Position numbers and translations under genes: made by a program. Source: VXPW01 sp965115815 (lineage in GTDB: Bacteria > Pseudomonadota > Alphaproteobacteria > TMED109). Taken from it: a stretch of 64,000 nucleotides of DNA. This document shows positions 16,962-27,010 of the stretch, piece after piece. Position 1 is the first letter of the stretch. Each line of letters begins with the position of its first letter. The notes under the pieces were generated by a model, which had not been told where the DNA came from, did no database searches, and worked only from the letters and a program-made list of their open reading frames with translations. The DNA is taken from positions 3,596,001 through 3,660,000 of the forward strand of contig OZ220465.1 of the NCBI GenBank assembly GCA_965115815.1, read 5' to 3'.

Positions 16962-19255
16962 CCCGACAGATCGTCCTCACGGAAAAGGCGAGTCAGGCGA
17001 AGGACGTGCGGGCGGCCGTGGGCGCGCGCTACGGCGCGGTGCTGGCGGCGGAGGGCCACCTGCTGGACCTGTGCGAGCCGGAGGACGTGAACCCGGCCTG
17101 GAAGCGCTGGTCGACGGCGTTGCTGAGACCGGACGGGCTCTACGGCACCAAGCCCGCCGCCGGCGGCACCAAGGCGGCGAAGCTGAAGGCCATCCGGGCG
17201 GCGCTGCAGACGGCGGACCGGGTGTGGCTCGCGACCGACTGCGACCGCGAGGGGCAGCTGATCGGCCAGGAAATCCTGGAACACTGCCGCTACCGGGGGG
17301 AGGTGCTGCGGGTGTTGTGCACCGCGCAGGATGCGGAGACCATCCGCACGGCGTTCCGGCGCGCCCGGCCGAACCGCGAGCACGCCGGACTCTACGCGGC
17401 GGCCGTGGCGCGCCGGCAGGCGGACCAGATCTACAACCTGTCCCTGACCCGGACCGCGACGGTGACGCTGGGGCGCGGGGCGCGGGGCGTGATCGGGATC
17501 GGCCGGGTCAAGACGCCGACGCTGGCGATCGCCTGCCGGCGGGAGCTGGAGATCCGGGACTTCGTGCCGATGGGGTATTTCGAGGTGGGGGCGACGGCCC
17601 ACGCCGCAGACGACGCATTCCGGATGCGGCACGCGCCGAGGGAGCGCATCGTCGAGCGCGGCCGGGCGGAAGCGATCGCCGAGGCGGCGCGGGGATTCGA
17701 GGGGCCGCTCGGCGTGCGCGTCGAGGACCGGCGCCAGCGCCCGCCGCGCCTGCACGACCTGCCCTCGCTGCAGAAGCTGTGCAGTGCGCGTTTCGGCTGG
17801 ACCGCGTCGAAGACGCTGGCGGTGGCGCAGGAGCTCTACGACGGGGAGGGCAAGAAGATCCTGACCTACCCCCGGGCCGAGGTGCGCTGGCTGCCGGAGA
17901 GCGCCGCCGCAGACGTGCCGAGAACCGTCGCAGGCCTGCGGGCGGGACGGGCGTACGCGAACCTCGCCGTGCCGTCGCCGCCGGTGATCCGCCGGGGCCG
18001 GAACGGCGCCTTCCACGACCCAGGGCTGGAGGGCGCGGGCCATCACGCGATCGTCCCCAACGTGAACCGGGTCGGCCGCCTGCGCGAGGTCTGGCCTCGT
18101 CTCACGGCCGACGAAAGGAAGCTGTTCGACGCGGTGGCGCGGTCCTACCTGGCCTCGGTCATGCCGGACTACCGCTACCGGCAGACCACGGTGACCCTGG
18201 ACGTCCGGGGGTTCGAGTTCCGGGCGACGGGACGCCAGCCCGTCGAAGCCGGCTGGCGCGGGGCGTTTCCGGGCGGGCGGCCGGCCGAGGAGAACGGCGA
18301 GGCGGCGCCGTCGCTGCCGTCCCTGCCGGGCGGTGCGACGGCGCGTCTCCGCGATCCCGAGATCGAGGACAAGGAGACCCGACCTCCGCCGCGCTACCGG
18401 GAGGGCACGCTGATCGAGGCGATGCAGAACGCGTGGCGTTTCGTCGAGGACGAGGCGCTGCGCGAGCGGCTGCGGGAGGCGAAGGGAATCGGCACGCCGG
18501 CGACCCGGGCGGAGATCCTCTCGGGACTGAAGAAGCAGGGGTTCCTGGCGGCGCAAGGCAAGCACCTCGTGCCGACCGACCGGGGCCTCGCGCTGTACGG
18601 CGTGCTGAAGCGCGCCGACCCCGCACTGGTGGACCCGGGCGTGACGGCGGATCTCGAATGCCTGCTCGACGACGTCCTGACCGGCCGACAGGAGATGACG
18701 GGAGCCGTCGACGCGGTGTGCGACACGGCCCGGCGCATCATCGGCCGACTCGAAAGGCAGGACGCGGCGGGCGCGAACGGGATTCCGGGCGCCGCCTCCG
18801 GCGGGGGCCGGCCGCCGACGGCGAAGCGGCGGCGGCGGGCGGCCTCGATCGCGCAGGGCCGGGGAATCCGGCCGCCGTCCGGATCCACGAAGTCGGCGGT
18901 GCTCCGCCGGGCGTTCCTCGATGCGCACGCCTCGAGGCGGAACCCGGAACGGAAGGGGCCGGCTGCGGGCGGCCGGACGGCCGGCGCTCCGCCGGACGGG
19001 AAGGCGCGCGGACCCCGGCCGGGCAGGAGGGCACCAAACGCCGCGCCCTCGCGTCGGGCGGCCGGGCCGGAACCGATCCGGACCGGACCCTCGGCCGCCG
19101 CGGGGGCGGCGCCTGCGGGTGCGTCGACGCCGCTTCGCATTCCCTACGGCAACAAGAGCGTGGCGTTCCGCATGGGCGCCCGGTACGGAGCGGACGGCTG
19201 GTACGCGCCGCCCGGCGTCGAGCTCGAGGCGTTTCGCGAGCGGGGATGGCTGTAG
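16958..19255 (+). CDS. topB: DNA topoisomerase III (type IA) with C-terminal DUF5710-like tail
   Basis: A 765-residue type IA topoisomerase beginning at the GTG of a GTGA overlap with recQ. The Toprim domain starts VLTEKASQAKDV and has the acidic motif DCDREGQ near residue 94. The active-site region near residue 303 reads ILTYPRAEVRWLP: the catalytic Tyr and following Pro-Arg are present, but the usual TDSR reads AEVR. A low-complexity basic linker (about 600-720) leads to a last 40-residue module (LRIPYGNKSVAFRMGARYGA, then WYAPPGVELEAF) that matches DUF5710-type domains. It relaxes or decatenates single-stranded crossings together with RecQ. Confidence 0.9.
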   Translation: MTRQIVLTEKASQAKDVRAAVGARYGAVLAAEGHLLDLCEPEDVNPAWKRWSTALLRPDGLYGTKPAAGGTKAAKLKAIRAALQTADRVWLATDCDREGQLIGQEILEHCRYRGEVLRVLCTAQDAETIRTAFRRARPNREHAGLYAAAVARRQADQIYNLSLTRTATVTLGRGARGVIGIGRVKTPTLAIACRRELEIRDFVPMGYFEVGATAHAADDAFRMRHAPRERIVERGRAEAIAEAARGFEGPLGVRVEDRRQRPPRLHDLPSLQKLCSARFGWTASKTLAVAQELYDGEGKKILTYPRAEVRWLPESAAADVPRTVAGLRAGRAYANLAVPSPPVIRRGRNGAFHDPGLEGAGHHAIVPNVNRVGRLREVWPRLTADERKLFDAVARSYLASVMPDYRYRQTTVTLDVRGFEFRATGRQPVEAGWRGAFPGGRPAEENGEAAPSLPSLPGGATARLRDPEIEDKETRPPPRYREGTLIEAMQNAWRFVEDEALRERLREAKGIGTPATRAEILSGLKKQGFLAAQGKHLVPTDRGLALYGVLKRADPALVDPGVTADLECLLDDVLTGRQEMTGAVDAVCDTARRIIGRLERQDAAGANGIPGAASGGGRPPTAKRRRRAASIAQGRGIRPPSGSTKSAVLRRAFLDAHASRRNPERKGPAAGGRTAGAPPDGKARGPRPGRRAPNAAPSRRAAGPEPIRTGPSAAAGAAPAGASTPLRIPYGNKSVAFRMGARYGADGWYAPPGVELEAFRERGWL

Positions 19256-19567
19256 CGCGGCAACGATCCTCGGCCGGAAGCGGCGCCCCGCGCCCGCGGC
19301 ACCCCGAGCCGGCCGCGGACCGGGGTCCGTCCGGGCCTCGGTGCGCCGCGGGCGCGGGGCGGGCCGAAGGAGGTCGTGCCGCTCCCCGCGGAAGGAGAAG
19401 CCCGAAAATCGGGGCGGCGGGCCCGATCGGAGACCTTCATCCGCCGGGAATCGCCGGTCCCGTAGGTTCCGCACGAAGCGGTCTTGCCGGCGTCCGGGCC
19501 GCGCGCCTGCGGGGTCGGGGTCCGGCGGTGGGCGCGGGATCGGAGGGAAGGGAGCCGGGCCGCCGGA
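19256..19567. other. Convergent intergenic region, no gene seen
   Basis: This stretch lies between the converging topB and DMT-permease genes. It is GC-rich, with no recognisable coding pattern and no clear rho-independent terminator. Confidence 0.45.
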
Positions 19568-20488
19568 TCAGCCGCCGACGAGGATGAGGATGCCGGCGGT
19601 GACGAGGAGGACGCCGACGACCTCCCTGCAGGAGCTGCGCTCCCGGAAGATGAGGGTTCCGGCGGCAAAGGCGAACAGGAGCTCGATCTGGCCGAGCGCA
19701 CGGACATACGCGGCGTTCTGGAGGGTCAGGGCCGTAAACCAGCCGATCGACGACAGTGCGCCCGCCAGTCCCGCGATACCTGCCCAACGCCACGCCCGCA
19801 GGACGGCACGCAGCTGACCGGGCTCGCGCCAGCACATCCAGGCCGCCATCGCGACGGTCTGGGCAAGGACGGCGGCGGCCAGCGTGAAGCCGGCCTGCAT
19901 GGGGAAGTCCGCCCCACCGCCGGGATGGGCTCCGAGCGAGAGCGACGCCGCCCGGAACGCAACGGCCGAAATTCCGAACAGCGTGCCCGAGAACATCCCG
20001 ATCAATGCGGTCCGTTCGGTCCAGCCCCACCGCCGCCGGCGCCCTGCGAGCCGGGTCTTCGCCGTCGACAGCAGCATCACTCCGGTCAGGCTGACGAAGA
20101 TCGCGATGCCGCCGGCCACGCTCAGGCCGTCGCCCAGGACGACCAGCCCGAACAGCGCTGCCTGGACCGCCTCCGTCTTTGAATAGGTGGTGCCGACCGC
20201 GAAGTCGCGGAACGAGAACAGCCAGAGCAGGAGAAAGGTGGCGCAGATCTGCGCCGCGCCGCCGATCAGCACGTACAGGGCGAACACCGGATCGGGTTCC
20301 GGCCACGCCATCCCGGCGCCGTAGCGGAGCGCCAGGACATAGACCAGCACGACGGGCAGGCCGCAGCCGAATCGCGCGAACGTCGCGCCCGTGTTCGATA
20401 GCACGCCCTTCAGGTACTTCTGGACGGCGCTTCGGAGGTTCTGGCAAAAGGCGGCGAAGATCGTGACCGGAATCCAGAGTTCGATCAC
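19568..20488 (-). CDS. EamA/DMT-family transporter
   Basis: A 306-residue membrane protein with about ten hydrophobic helices in two repeats. Helix 1 is PVTIFAAFCQNLRSAVQKYL. Helices 3-4 of the second repeat include ALSSIGWFTALTLQNAAYVR and GQIELLFAFAAGTLIFRERS, the typical EamA end. The start is the GTG at 20488 (VIELWIPVTIF), placing the first helix at the N-terminus. Drug/metabolite exporters of this group move small solutes; the substrate is unknown. No operon partner is visible. Confidence 0.85.
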   Translation of the reverse strand: MIELWIPVTIFAAFCQNLRSAVQKYLKGVLSNTGATFARFGCGLPVVLVYVLALRYGAGMAWPEPDPVFALYVLIGGAAQICATFLLLWLFSFRDFAVGTTYSKTEAVQAALFGLVVLGDGLSVAGGIAIFVSLTGVMLLSTAKTRLAGRRRRWGWTERTALIGMFSGTLFGISAVAFRAASLSLGAHPGGGADFPMQAGFTLAAAVLAQTVAMAAWMCWREPGQLRAVLRAWRWAGIAGLAGALSSIGWFTALTLQNAAYVRALGQIELLFAFAAGTLIFRERSSCREVVGVLLVTAGILILVGG

Positions 20489-21801
20489 CGGGCGACCCTC
20501 TCCCCGGTGCGGCCGCGCCCGCCGTCCGGAGGGGCCCCGCCCCCGGGCCGCGCGTCCCGACCGAAACCGCCTGCCTCCCGCGGCGCCGAGGCGGACCCCG
20601 GCGCGCGTTCGGGTTCGCGCCTTCCGAAGCACCCGACCCCGCGATCGACGCCGGTTCCGAACCGCCGCCGGCCCGGGGCGGAACGTCTGCCGAGCGAAGC
20701 GTCGAAGCCGCCCGAGGCGGGCTTCGCCCCCCGCGCTCCCTCCGGCCGGCCCGGTGCACCCTCCGGCGCGCGTTCCGGCCGCCGCGGCGCCGGCCGCGCC
20801 ACCGGTCCTCGGCGCGCGTCTCCGCCGCACCCGAAACGCCGGTCCTCTCCCGAACACCGGGTGTCGATGCCAGACCGAACCCGCATCCCGGGGGCCGGGG
20901 CGGCGTCCGGGCGCCGGAGGTCGACCGCAACGGGGCCTGCAGGCCGTGCGGGCGCGGACGCTCCCGGGGCCTCCGCGGCAGGGGCAGGATCCCGTCCGGT
21001 CCGATCCGGGATCCTGCCGGCGGACGCGCGCGGGCGGACGCGCGGCGCCGGGGGACACCTCCGCATCGGAACCGGGGGCGCCCACCTTCGGGCCCCGCGC
21101 GCGCCGGTCTTCGAAAGACCTGCACGGGAGCCTTCGGGATGCCGGAGACCGGGCCGCACCACCGGCCGGACTTCCTCCGGCCCCGCCGGATCCTCGACCG
21201 CCGCGACCGGGGCGATGCCGGGCCCGGGAACCCGACCGCGCCCGCCGGGGTTGCCGTCCCCCGACGGCGCGGATGCGGCCGCCGCCGCGCCCGCCCGTCC
21301 GACCGGACCGCGCGGGACCCACCACCGAACCCCGACCCGCGGTCGCGAAGATCCGGCCCGACCCAGCCGGCCGGAACCGGGAAGCAGACGGGACGTTCCG
21401 GAACGGTCGGCGCCGCCTCCGGCCGCGGCATCCGCGGTCGGCAACCCCGAACGGCAGGACGCGGACCGACCCAGGCGCGCCGGGCCGGCCACCGAACCGG
21501 ACGTCGCGACCGCCGGGCAGCACCGGCGGTTCCTGTCGGCGGGCCCCTCGCCTCGCGCATCCGACAGCACGACGCACGACGGGAGGAATGCCCGCCCGGC
21601 CGGCCGCGGCGGAATCCGGAAGCCCGGGCCGCCGGAACCGGATCGGCCGGCCGAACCGTCTCCGGACCGCCCCGTCCGGTGCACCTGCCGGGCCCGGGCC
21701 GGATTCCGGATTCCGTTCCCTGCGCCCGCCGCCATCCCGCGGCTTGCGCTTGTCCCTGACCTGGGCAAGCATCGGGGATCCGGTTCGGAGAGTGTGCTCC
21801 C
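20489..21801. other. 1.3-kb very GC-rich stretch without recognisable gene
   Basis: All six frames are largely open because stop codons are rare at this GC content, but every translation is Arg/Pro/Gly/Ala-rich and patternless. The divergent promoters of the DMT permease and the TAXI-TRAP operon must lie here. No direct or inverted repeat was recognised. Confidence 0.5.
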
Positions 21802-22758
21802 ATGGTCCGTCTTCTGGTTCTCCTCCTGCTGACGGGCGCGGCGCTGAGCGCCGGCCCGGCCGCCGCCGATACGTTTCTGCGCATGGTGTCCGGCCCGGCC
21901 GGCGGCAACTGGTATCCGCTCGGCGCCAAGCTCATGGAAATCGTGGGGACCCGCCTGGACGGCGTCGTGACCTCCAATGCGCCCGGCAGCGGCGGGGCCA
22001 ACGTGCAGGACATCAACCGCGGCGACGCCGAAATCGGCTTCAGCTACGGGCATACCGCCTACCGCGCCTTTGCCGGCCTCGACCGCTCCGGCAAGAAGCA
22101 CCCGAATCTCCGGTTGGTCGCGACCCTGTACCCCGCGGCGCTGCAGACCGCCGTACCGGCCGATTCCGACATCCGGTCGTACGCCGACCTCCGCACCCGC
22201 AACCTCAGCCCCGGCAAGGCGCGCTGGTCCGGATTCGAGGCCGTGGAACTCCTCCTGTCCTATTACGGCTTCGGGATGGAGGATGTCCGCGCCGGCGGCG
22301 GCACGGTGCACCACGTGTCCTACAGCGATTCGGTGGCCCTGATGCGCGACGGGCACATCGACGCGTTTTCGGCCCTGACCAGCGTGCCGCAGGCATCCTT
22401 CATCGACCTGCAGTTCAGCGTGGGAATCCGCTTTCTGCCGGTCGAAGAGGGCATTCGCCGCCGCTTTCTCGCCGAGAATCCGGGCTATGTCGAAAGCACG
22501 ATTCCCCGGACCGCCTACGAGGATCTTGCCGTCGACATTCCGACGGTCGGCGCGACCACGGTCCTGATCGCCCGCGCCTCCGTCCCCGACGAGGTGGTCC
22601 ACGGCGTGACCCGGTTGCTGTGGGAGCACCATGACGAATTCGTGGCCGTAAGCCCGACCTGGCAGGAATCGCGGCTGCGCGACGCCCTGCGGGCGGCGAT
22701 CCTTCCGCTCCACCCGGGCGCGGAGCGGTACTACGCGGACCGCGGTCTCCTTCCGTAG
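21802..22758 (+). CDS. TAXI-family TRAP transporter substrate-binding protein
   Basis: A 318-residue secreted protein with a signal peptide (LLVLLLLTGAALSAGPAAAD). The TAXI signature is MVSGPAGGNWYPLGAKLMEI, and a second conserved block is SNAPGSGGANVQDINRGDAE. It delivers an unknown anionic solute (often glutamate-like or another carboxylate) to the fused permease encoded 15 bp downstream. Its last residues are PGAERYYADRGLLP, and the stop is TAG. Confidence 0.93.
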   Translation: MVRLLVLLLLTGAALSAGPAAADTFLRMVSGPAGGNWYPLGAKLMEIVGTRLDGVVTSNAPGSGGANVQDINRGDAEIGFSYGHTAYRAFAGLDRSGKKHPNLRLVATLYPAALQTAVPADSDIRSYADLRTRNLSPGKARWSGFEAVELLLSYYGFGMEDVRAGGGTVHHVSYSDSVALMRDGHIDAFSALTSVPQASFIDLQFSVGIRFLPVEEGIRRRFLAENPGYVESTIPRTAYEDLAVDIPTVGATTVLIARASVPDEVVHGVTRLLWEHHDEFVAVSPTWQESRLRDALRAAILPLHPGAERYYADRGLLP

Positions 22759-22773
22759 CCGGACCGGCCCGTC

Positions 22774-24768
22774 ATGCCCGAACCGGAGCGTCCCGGCCCG
22801 GACCGTCTGTCGCTGCTGGAGCAGGCCCTGCGGCACCCGACGACGGACCTCGCCCGCACGGCGGCCCTCGCGGTCGCGGCGCTCAGCATCGCGCTGGCAC
22901 TCTTCCATCTGTTCTGCGCACTGTTCGGAACCCCCGAATCCCGCGCGTTCCGCTCCACCCATCTGGGGGTCATGCTGGTGCTCGCGTTCCTCCTGCGCCC
23001 GCTCGGGCGCACCTCCCCGCTCGCGCCGGTCCGGGTGGCGGGGGATGCGGGGAACCGGCGGCGGACGGCCGGTTTCGCCGCCGACCTGGCGCTCGCGGGC
23101 CTCTGCATCTTCGTGCAGGTCTACACCCTGCTCGACCTCGAAGCGTTCCTGATGCGCCAGGGCGACATCAACGATGCCGATCTTGCCGTCGGCACGCTCA
23201 CGATCCTCCTCGTGCTCGAAGCCGCCCGCCGGCTGGTGGGCATCGCCATGGTCGCGGTGGCGGGCTTCTTCGTGGCCCACGCGCTGCTGACCCCGCATTT
23301 TCCCGGGTTTCTCTACGGACCGCCGACTTCCTTCCGGAAGTTCGTCGATTTCGTCTTCATGCGCACCGAGGGCATCTTCGGGATCCCGATCTACGTGGCA
23401 TCCACGTACATCCTCCTGTTCATCCTGTTCGGCGCCATCCTCCTGCGCTCCGGTGCGGGGCGCTTCTTCATCGACCTCGCCGTCTCCCTCACCGGCCACC
23501 GCATCGGCGGACCCGCCAAGGCATCCGTGGTCGCCAGCAGCTGCCTCGGCACCGTTTCGGGGTCGGCCGTGGCCAACGTCGTGACGACGGGCCCGTTCAC
23601 GATTCCGCTCATGAAGCAACTCGGCTATCGACCGCGCTTCGCGGGCGCAGTCGAGGCCTGCGCCTCGTCGGGCGGCCAGATCACGCCGCCGATCATGGGC
23701 GCGGCCGCCTTTCTGGTCGCCGAATTCCTGCACGTCCGCTACCTCTGGGTCATCGCCGCCGCCATCATCCCGACCGCGCTCTACTTCACGACCGTGTACT
23801 TCATGGTGCACCTGGAGGCCGAGAAGCACGGGATCGGCCGGATCGACCGGGACCGGCTGCCCCGGTTCCGCGAGGTTCTAGCACGAGGCTGGCACCTGCT
23901 GCTGGCCCTCGGGGTGCTCCTCGGCCTGCTGTTCGCAGGCTCCACGCCGATGCTCGCGGCCTTCTGGTCGATCCTGGCCCTCGTCGGCCTCAGCTTCCTC
24001 CGGCGGGACACCGCCATGACGGCCGTGGACCTGTTCGCGGCGCTCGAAACCGGCGTGCGCAATACCGTTCCGGTGACCGTCGCCTGCGCCTGCGCAGGGC
24101 TCATCATCGGGTCGATCTTCACCTCGGGACTGGGACTCAAGTTCACCTATTCGGTCATCAGCCTCGCCGGAGGAAGCCTGCCGATCCTGCTGCTGCTCAC
24201 GGCCGTCGGCGCGATCATTCTCGGGATGGGCATGACGACGACCGCGGTCTACATCACGGTCGCCGCCCTCGTGGTCCCGGCTCTCATCGAGATCGGCGTC
24301 GTTCCGATCGCCGCGCATTTCTTCGCACTGTACTTCGGCGTCGTCTCCTCGATCACGCCGCCGGTCGCGCTGGCCTCGTTTGCCGCGGCGGCCGTGGCCG
24401 GAGCGCCGCCGATGGCCACGGCGGTCGAATCCGCCCGGATCGGAATCGCGAAGTACCTGGTGCCGTTCGCGTTCGTGTACAACCCCGCGTTGCTGCTGGA
24501 AGGCCCGGCGTGGATGACCGCGGTGTCCCTGCCGCCGGCGGTCGCCGGGGTCTGGGCCCTGTCCCTGGCCCTCGAGGGCTGGTACCGGGGGAGGCTTCCG
24601 GGCTCCCTCCGGATCGGGCTGGCCCTGGCCGGCGGACTGCTCCTGCTGCCGCCCCAGGCCACCGTCGCCGGGCTTCCGGCCTGGGGGCTGGTGACGGTCG
24701 GAGGCGGGATTCTGGCGCTGGTGGTCGCCGGACGACGGCACCGGTTGCAGCCGGCCATTCGAACGTAA
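22774..24768 (+). CDS. TRAP transporter fused permease (DctQM type, TAXI class)
   Basis: A 664-residue polytopic membrane protein. The N-terminal helices correspond to the small DctQ subunit and the rest to DctM. Conserved DctM blocks are IYVASTYILLFILFGAILLR, SSCLGTVSGSAVANVVTTGP and CASSGGQITPPIMGAAAFLV, followed by MGMTTTAVYITVAAL and SITPPVALASFAAAAVAGAP. Fusion of the two subunits is the rule for TAXI-type TRAP systems. It forms an ion-driven solute importer with the preceding TAXI protein. Confidence 0.93.
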   Translation: MPEPERPGPDRLSLLEQALRHPTTDLARTAALAVAALSIALALFHLFCALFGTPESRAFRSTHLGVMLVLAFLLRPLGRTSPLAPVRVAGDAGNRRRTAGFAADLALAGLCIFVQVYTLLDLEAFLMRQGDINDADLAVGTLTILLVLEAARRLVGIAMVAVAGFFVAHALLTPHFPGFLYGPPTSFRKFVDFVFMRTEGIFGIPIYVASTYILLFILFGAILLRSGAGRFFIDLAVSLTGHRIGGPAKASVVASSCLGTVSGSAVANVVTTGPFTIPLMKQLGYRPRFAGAVEACASSGGQITPPIMGAAAFLVAEFLHVRYLWVIAAAIIPTALYFTTVYFMVHLEAEKHGIGRIDRDRLPRFREVLARGWHLLLALGVLLGLLFAGSTPMLAAFWSILALVGLSFLRRDTAMTAVDLFAALETGVRNTVPVTVACACAGLIIGSIFTSGLGLKFTYSVISLAGGSLPILLLLTAVGAIILGMGMTTTAVYITVAALVVPALIEIGVVPIAAHFFALYFGVVSSITPPVALASFAAAAVAGAPPMATAVESARIGIAKYLVPFAFVYNPALLLEGPAWMTAVSLPPAVAGVWALSLALEGWYRGRLPGSLRIGLALAGGLLLLPPQATVAGLPAWGLVTVGGGILALVVAGRRHRLQPAIRT

Positions 24769-24862
24769 CGCAGCCGCGCCGGACCGGTCCGAGCAGAAGG
24801 GCACGGCGGGGCCGGAAGGACGCCGCGCCGCCCGGCGGCGAGGTCGAACCGCATCCGTCCCG

Positions 24863-26632
24863 CTATCCGCCCGCCTCCCCGGCGGCCACACCCGCCGGGG
24901 CATCGACGCGCACGGTCACGATGTCCGTGTCGTGATACTGCTGATGGCGCACCGATGAAGCGAGATGACGCAACAGCCGCAGCGAAACCTCGTGGCCGGC
25001 CGGCGCTTCTTCCGGCCGCTCGCTGAGCAGCGCGATCCGGTCCTGCAGGTTCGCCTCGCCCGGCGCCACGATGAACTCCAGGACCGCGCTCCCCGCCTCG
25101 CCGTGTGCGGTCAGCAACAGGCGGCGCCGGAGCCCCTTGCCGGCGCCCCGTTCGTCCAGCAGCGTCATCAGAGTCTCCTCGGCCGCGGCATCCAGGCGCG
25201 CGGCCATCCCGCGGCCCCATCCGCCGCGCGCGACGAAGTCGGCGAGAAACGCCCGGATTTCGGGCAACCGAGCGAGATCGAACTCCACCACGATCTGGCG
25301 TCGCCGCGGTTCGGTCAGTTCCATGAACAGGGTCATGGCCATCGCGACGAGGCCGCCGGCGGTCATGCCGTTCTCAAGCAGGCCGCCCGCGAATTCGGAG
25401 ACGTGCTCCGGGAAGATCAACCCGTTCTGAAAGCCCACCCCGGCCCAGAACGAGACGCCTGCGACCAGACCCCTGCGGTAGTCCATCCCGTCCTGGACCA
25501 CGATCTTCATGCCGAGCACGAAGAGCATGGCGAGCAGGATCGTGACGTAGGCCGCGGCCACGGCGCCCGGGATGGCCAGCACCACCGCGATCGCCTTGGG
25601 AAGAAACGCCACGGCGACGAACACGAGTCCCAGCGCAACGCCCACCCGTCGGGCCGCCACGCCGGTGAGCTCGGTCACCGACACGCTCGTCGAGTAGGTC
25701 GTGTTAGGAACCGTGGCCGCGAGTCCGGAAAGCAGGTTGCCCATGCCGTCCGCCGCCACCGCCCCCTGCACCGCACGGAAATCCACCGCCCGGGACGTAC
25801 GCCAGGACACGCGCTGAATGGCGATGGAATCGCCGATCGTCTCGATGGCGCCGACCAGCGTCACGAAGACGAAGGCCGGCAGCAGCGTCCAGAACACCGG
25901 CCCGAAGCCGAGATCCAGACCCGGCCAGGAGCCTTCGGGAAGCCCGATCCACGCCGCATTCGCCACGCGCTCCAGGTCGTAGAGGCCGTAGTAGCCGGCG
26001 ACGACCGATCCGACCCCTACGCCGATCACCGGCGCCCAGAGCCGCAGCGATCCCCGGGCCTTCAGCGCAATCGCGGTGATGACCCCCACGGTGACCAGCG
26101 CGCTCACCGGCGCCGCGGCTTCCGAAGCACCTTCGGGAACCCGCTCCAGCATGCCGAAGACGATCGGCATGACGGTGACCGGGATCAGCATGATGACCGT
26201 CCCGGCGACCGTCGGCGTGAGAATGCGCCGGAACAGCGAGAGTCGCATGGCGAGCGCGAACTGAAACAGCGCGGAGACGACCACCAGCGTGGCGAGCATC
26301 GCCGGCCCGCCCTTCGCCAGCGCGGCCACGCAGATCGCGATGAACGCGCCGGACGTCCCCATGGCGAGGACATAGCCCGCGCCCAGCCGCCCGATGCGCA
26401 CGGCCTGCACCACGGTCATCGCGCCGCTGACGGCGACCGCGGCGAACACCGCCCATGCGAGAAACCCCTCGGTTCCGCCGGCCGCCCGCACCACGATGGC
26501 CGGGGTCAGCACAATCCCGCCGGCGGTCAGAATCGCGAGCTGGAGACCGAGGCCGAAGGCGAGCAGCGGGGGCGGCTTCTCGTCCGCCTCGTAGCGCAGG
26601 CCCGAACGGGAGGCACGGTCGTCGGCCGTCAT
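24863..26632 (-). CDS. NCS2-type nucleobase/xanthine permease with C-terminal ATPase-like domain
   Basis: A 589-residue protein starting at ATG 26632. Residues about 15-425 form a uracil/xanthine permease (NCS2) with many helices; conserved stretches are TLVGAIETIGDSIAIQRVSW and GMGNLLSGLAATVPNTTYST. About 160 soluble residues follow (RRQIVVEFDLARLPEIRAFL, then ARLDAAAEETLMTLLDERG) and end near DTDIVTVRVD. They resemble an RsbW-like histidine-kinase-type ATPase fold; this resemblance is by eye. Most NCS2 proteins are about 430-480 residues and lack such a tail. It transports nucleobases by ion symport; the tail could be regulatory. No partner gene is adjacent. Confidence 0.85.
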   Translation of the reverse strand: MTADDRASRSGLRYEADEKPPPLLAFGLGLQLAILTAGGIVLTPAIVVRAAGGTEGFLAWAVFAAVAVSGAMTVVQAVRIGRLGAGYVLAMGTSGAFIAICVAALAKGGPAMLATLVVVSALFQFALAMRLSLFRRILTPTVAGTVIMLIPVTVMPIVFGMLERVPEGASEAAAPVSALVTVGVITAIALKARGSLRLWAPVIGVGVGSVVAGYYGLYDLERVANAAWIGLPEGSWPGLDLGFGPVFWTLLPAFVFVTLVGAIETIGDSIAIQRVSWRTSRAVDFRAVQGAVAADGMGNLLSGLAATVPNTTYSTSVSVTELTGVAARRVGVALGLVFVAVAFLPKAIAVVLAIPGAVAAAYVTILLAMLFVLGMKIVVQDGMDYRRGLVAGVSFWAGVGFQNGLIFPEHVSEFAGGLLENGMTAGGLVAMAMTLFMELTEPRRRQIVVEFDLARLPEIRAFLADFVARGGWGRGMAARLDAAAEETLMTLLDERGAGKGLRRRLLLTAHGEAGSAVLEFIVAPGEANLQDRIALLSERPEEAPAGHEVSLRLLRHLASSVRHQQYHDTDIVTVRVDAPAGVAAGEAGG

Positions 26633-26862
26633 GACGGGTTTCCGGTGCAGCGCTGGAGGGGCGCGACTATCGCACATCGTGTCCCCCACGCGGAGACCCG
26701 CCGACAGGATCCCGCTCCTCGACCGGATTCGAGAGCGGAACCGGTCCCCCGTCCTCGCTCCCGGCCCGGTTTCCGGTTGCGGCGGCGGAACCCTGTCGAA
26801 TCCCGGATTCGGACCCCCGCGCTGCGGGCAACACGAACCGGGGACGATGGACATCCTGAGGA

Positions 26863-27010
26863 TTCGAGAGCCTCGACGATGAGCGTGCAGTGGACGAAGA
26901 AGGTGAAGACGGCATCCAGCGCCCCCCCGAATCCCGTGAACGCCCGGCGGCATCGCGGGACCCGCCGAACCGACGTTCGACCTCCTTGCGCGTCTTGACC
27001 CCTGTGCAGC
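26863..27010 (-). pseudogene. IS5-family transposase, C-terminal fragment
   Basis: The minus strand encodes KTRKEVERRFGGSRD followed, one frame over, by LDAVFTFFVHCTLIVEALES. This corresponds to the last 50 residues of the IS5-family transposase at 3215-3978 (VERRFRRIKRF and VFTFFIHFALIVDALKN). No ends or N-terminus were found. It is a decayed remnant next to the NCS2 gene. Confidence 0.7.

Noticed and set aside
24769..24862. Hairpin CGCCG...CGGCG as a terminator between the TRAP and NCS2 genes
   Set aside because: Weak stem in very GC-rich DNA and no T-tract, so it cannot be told from background.
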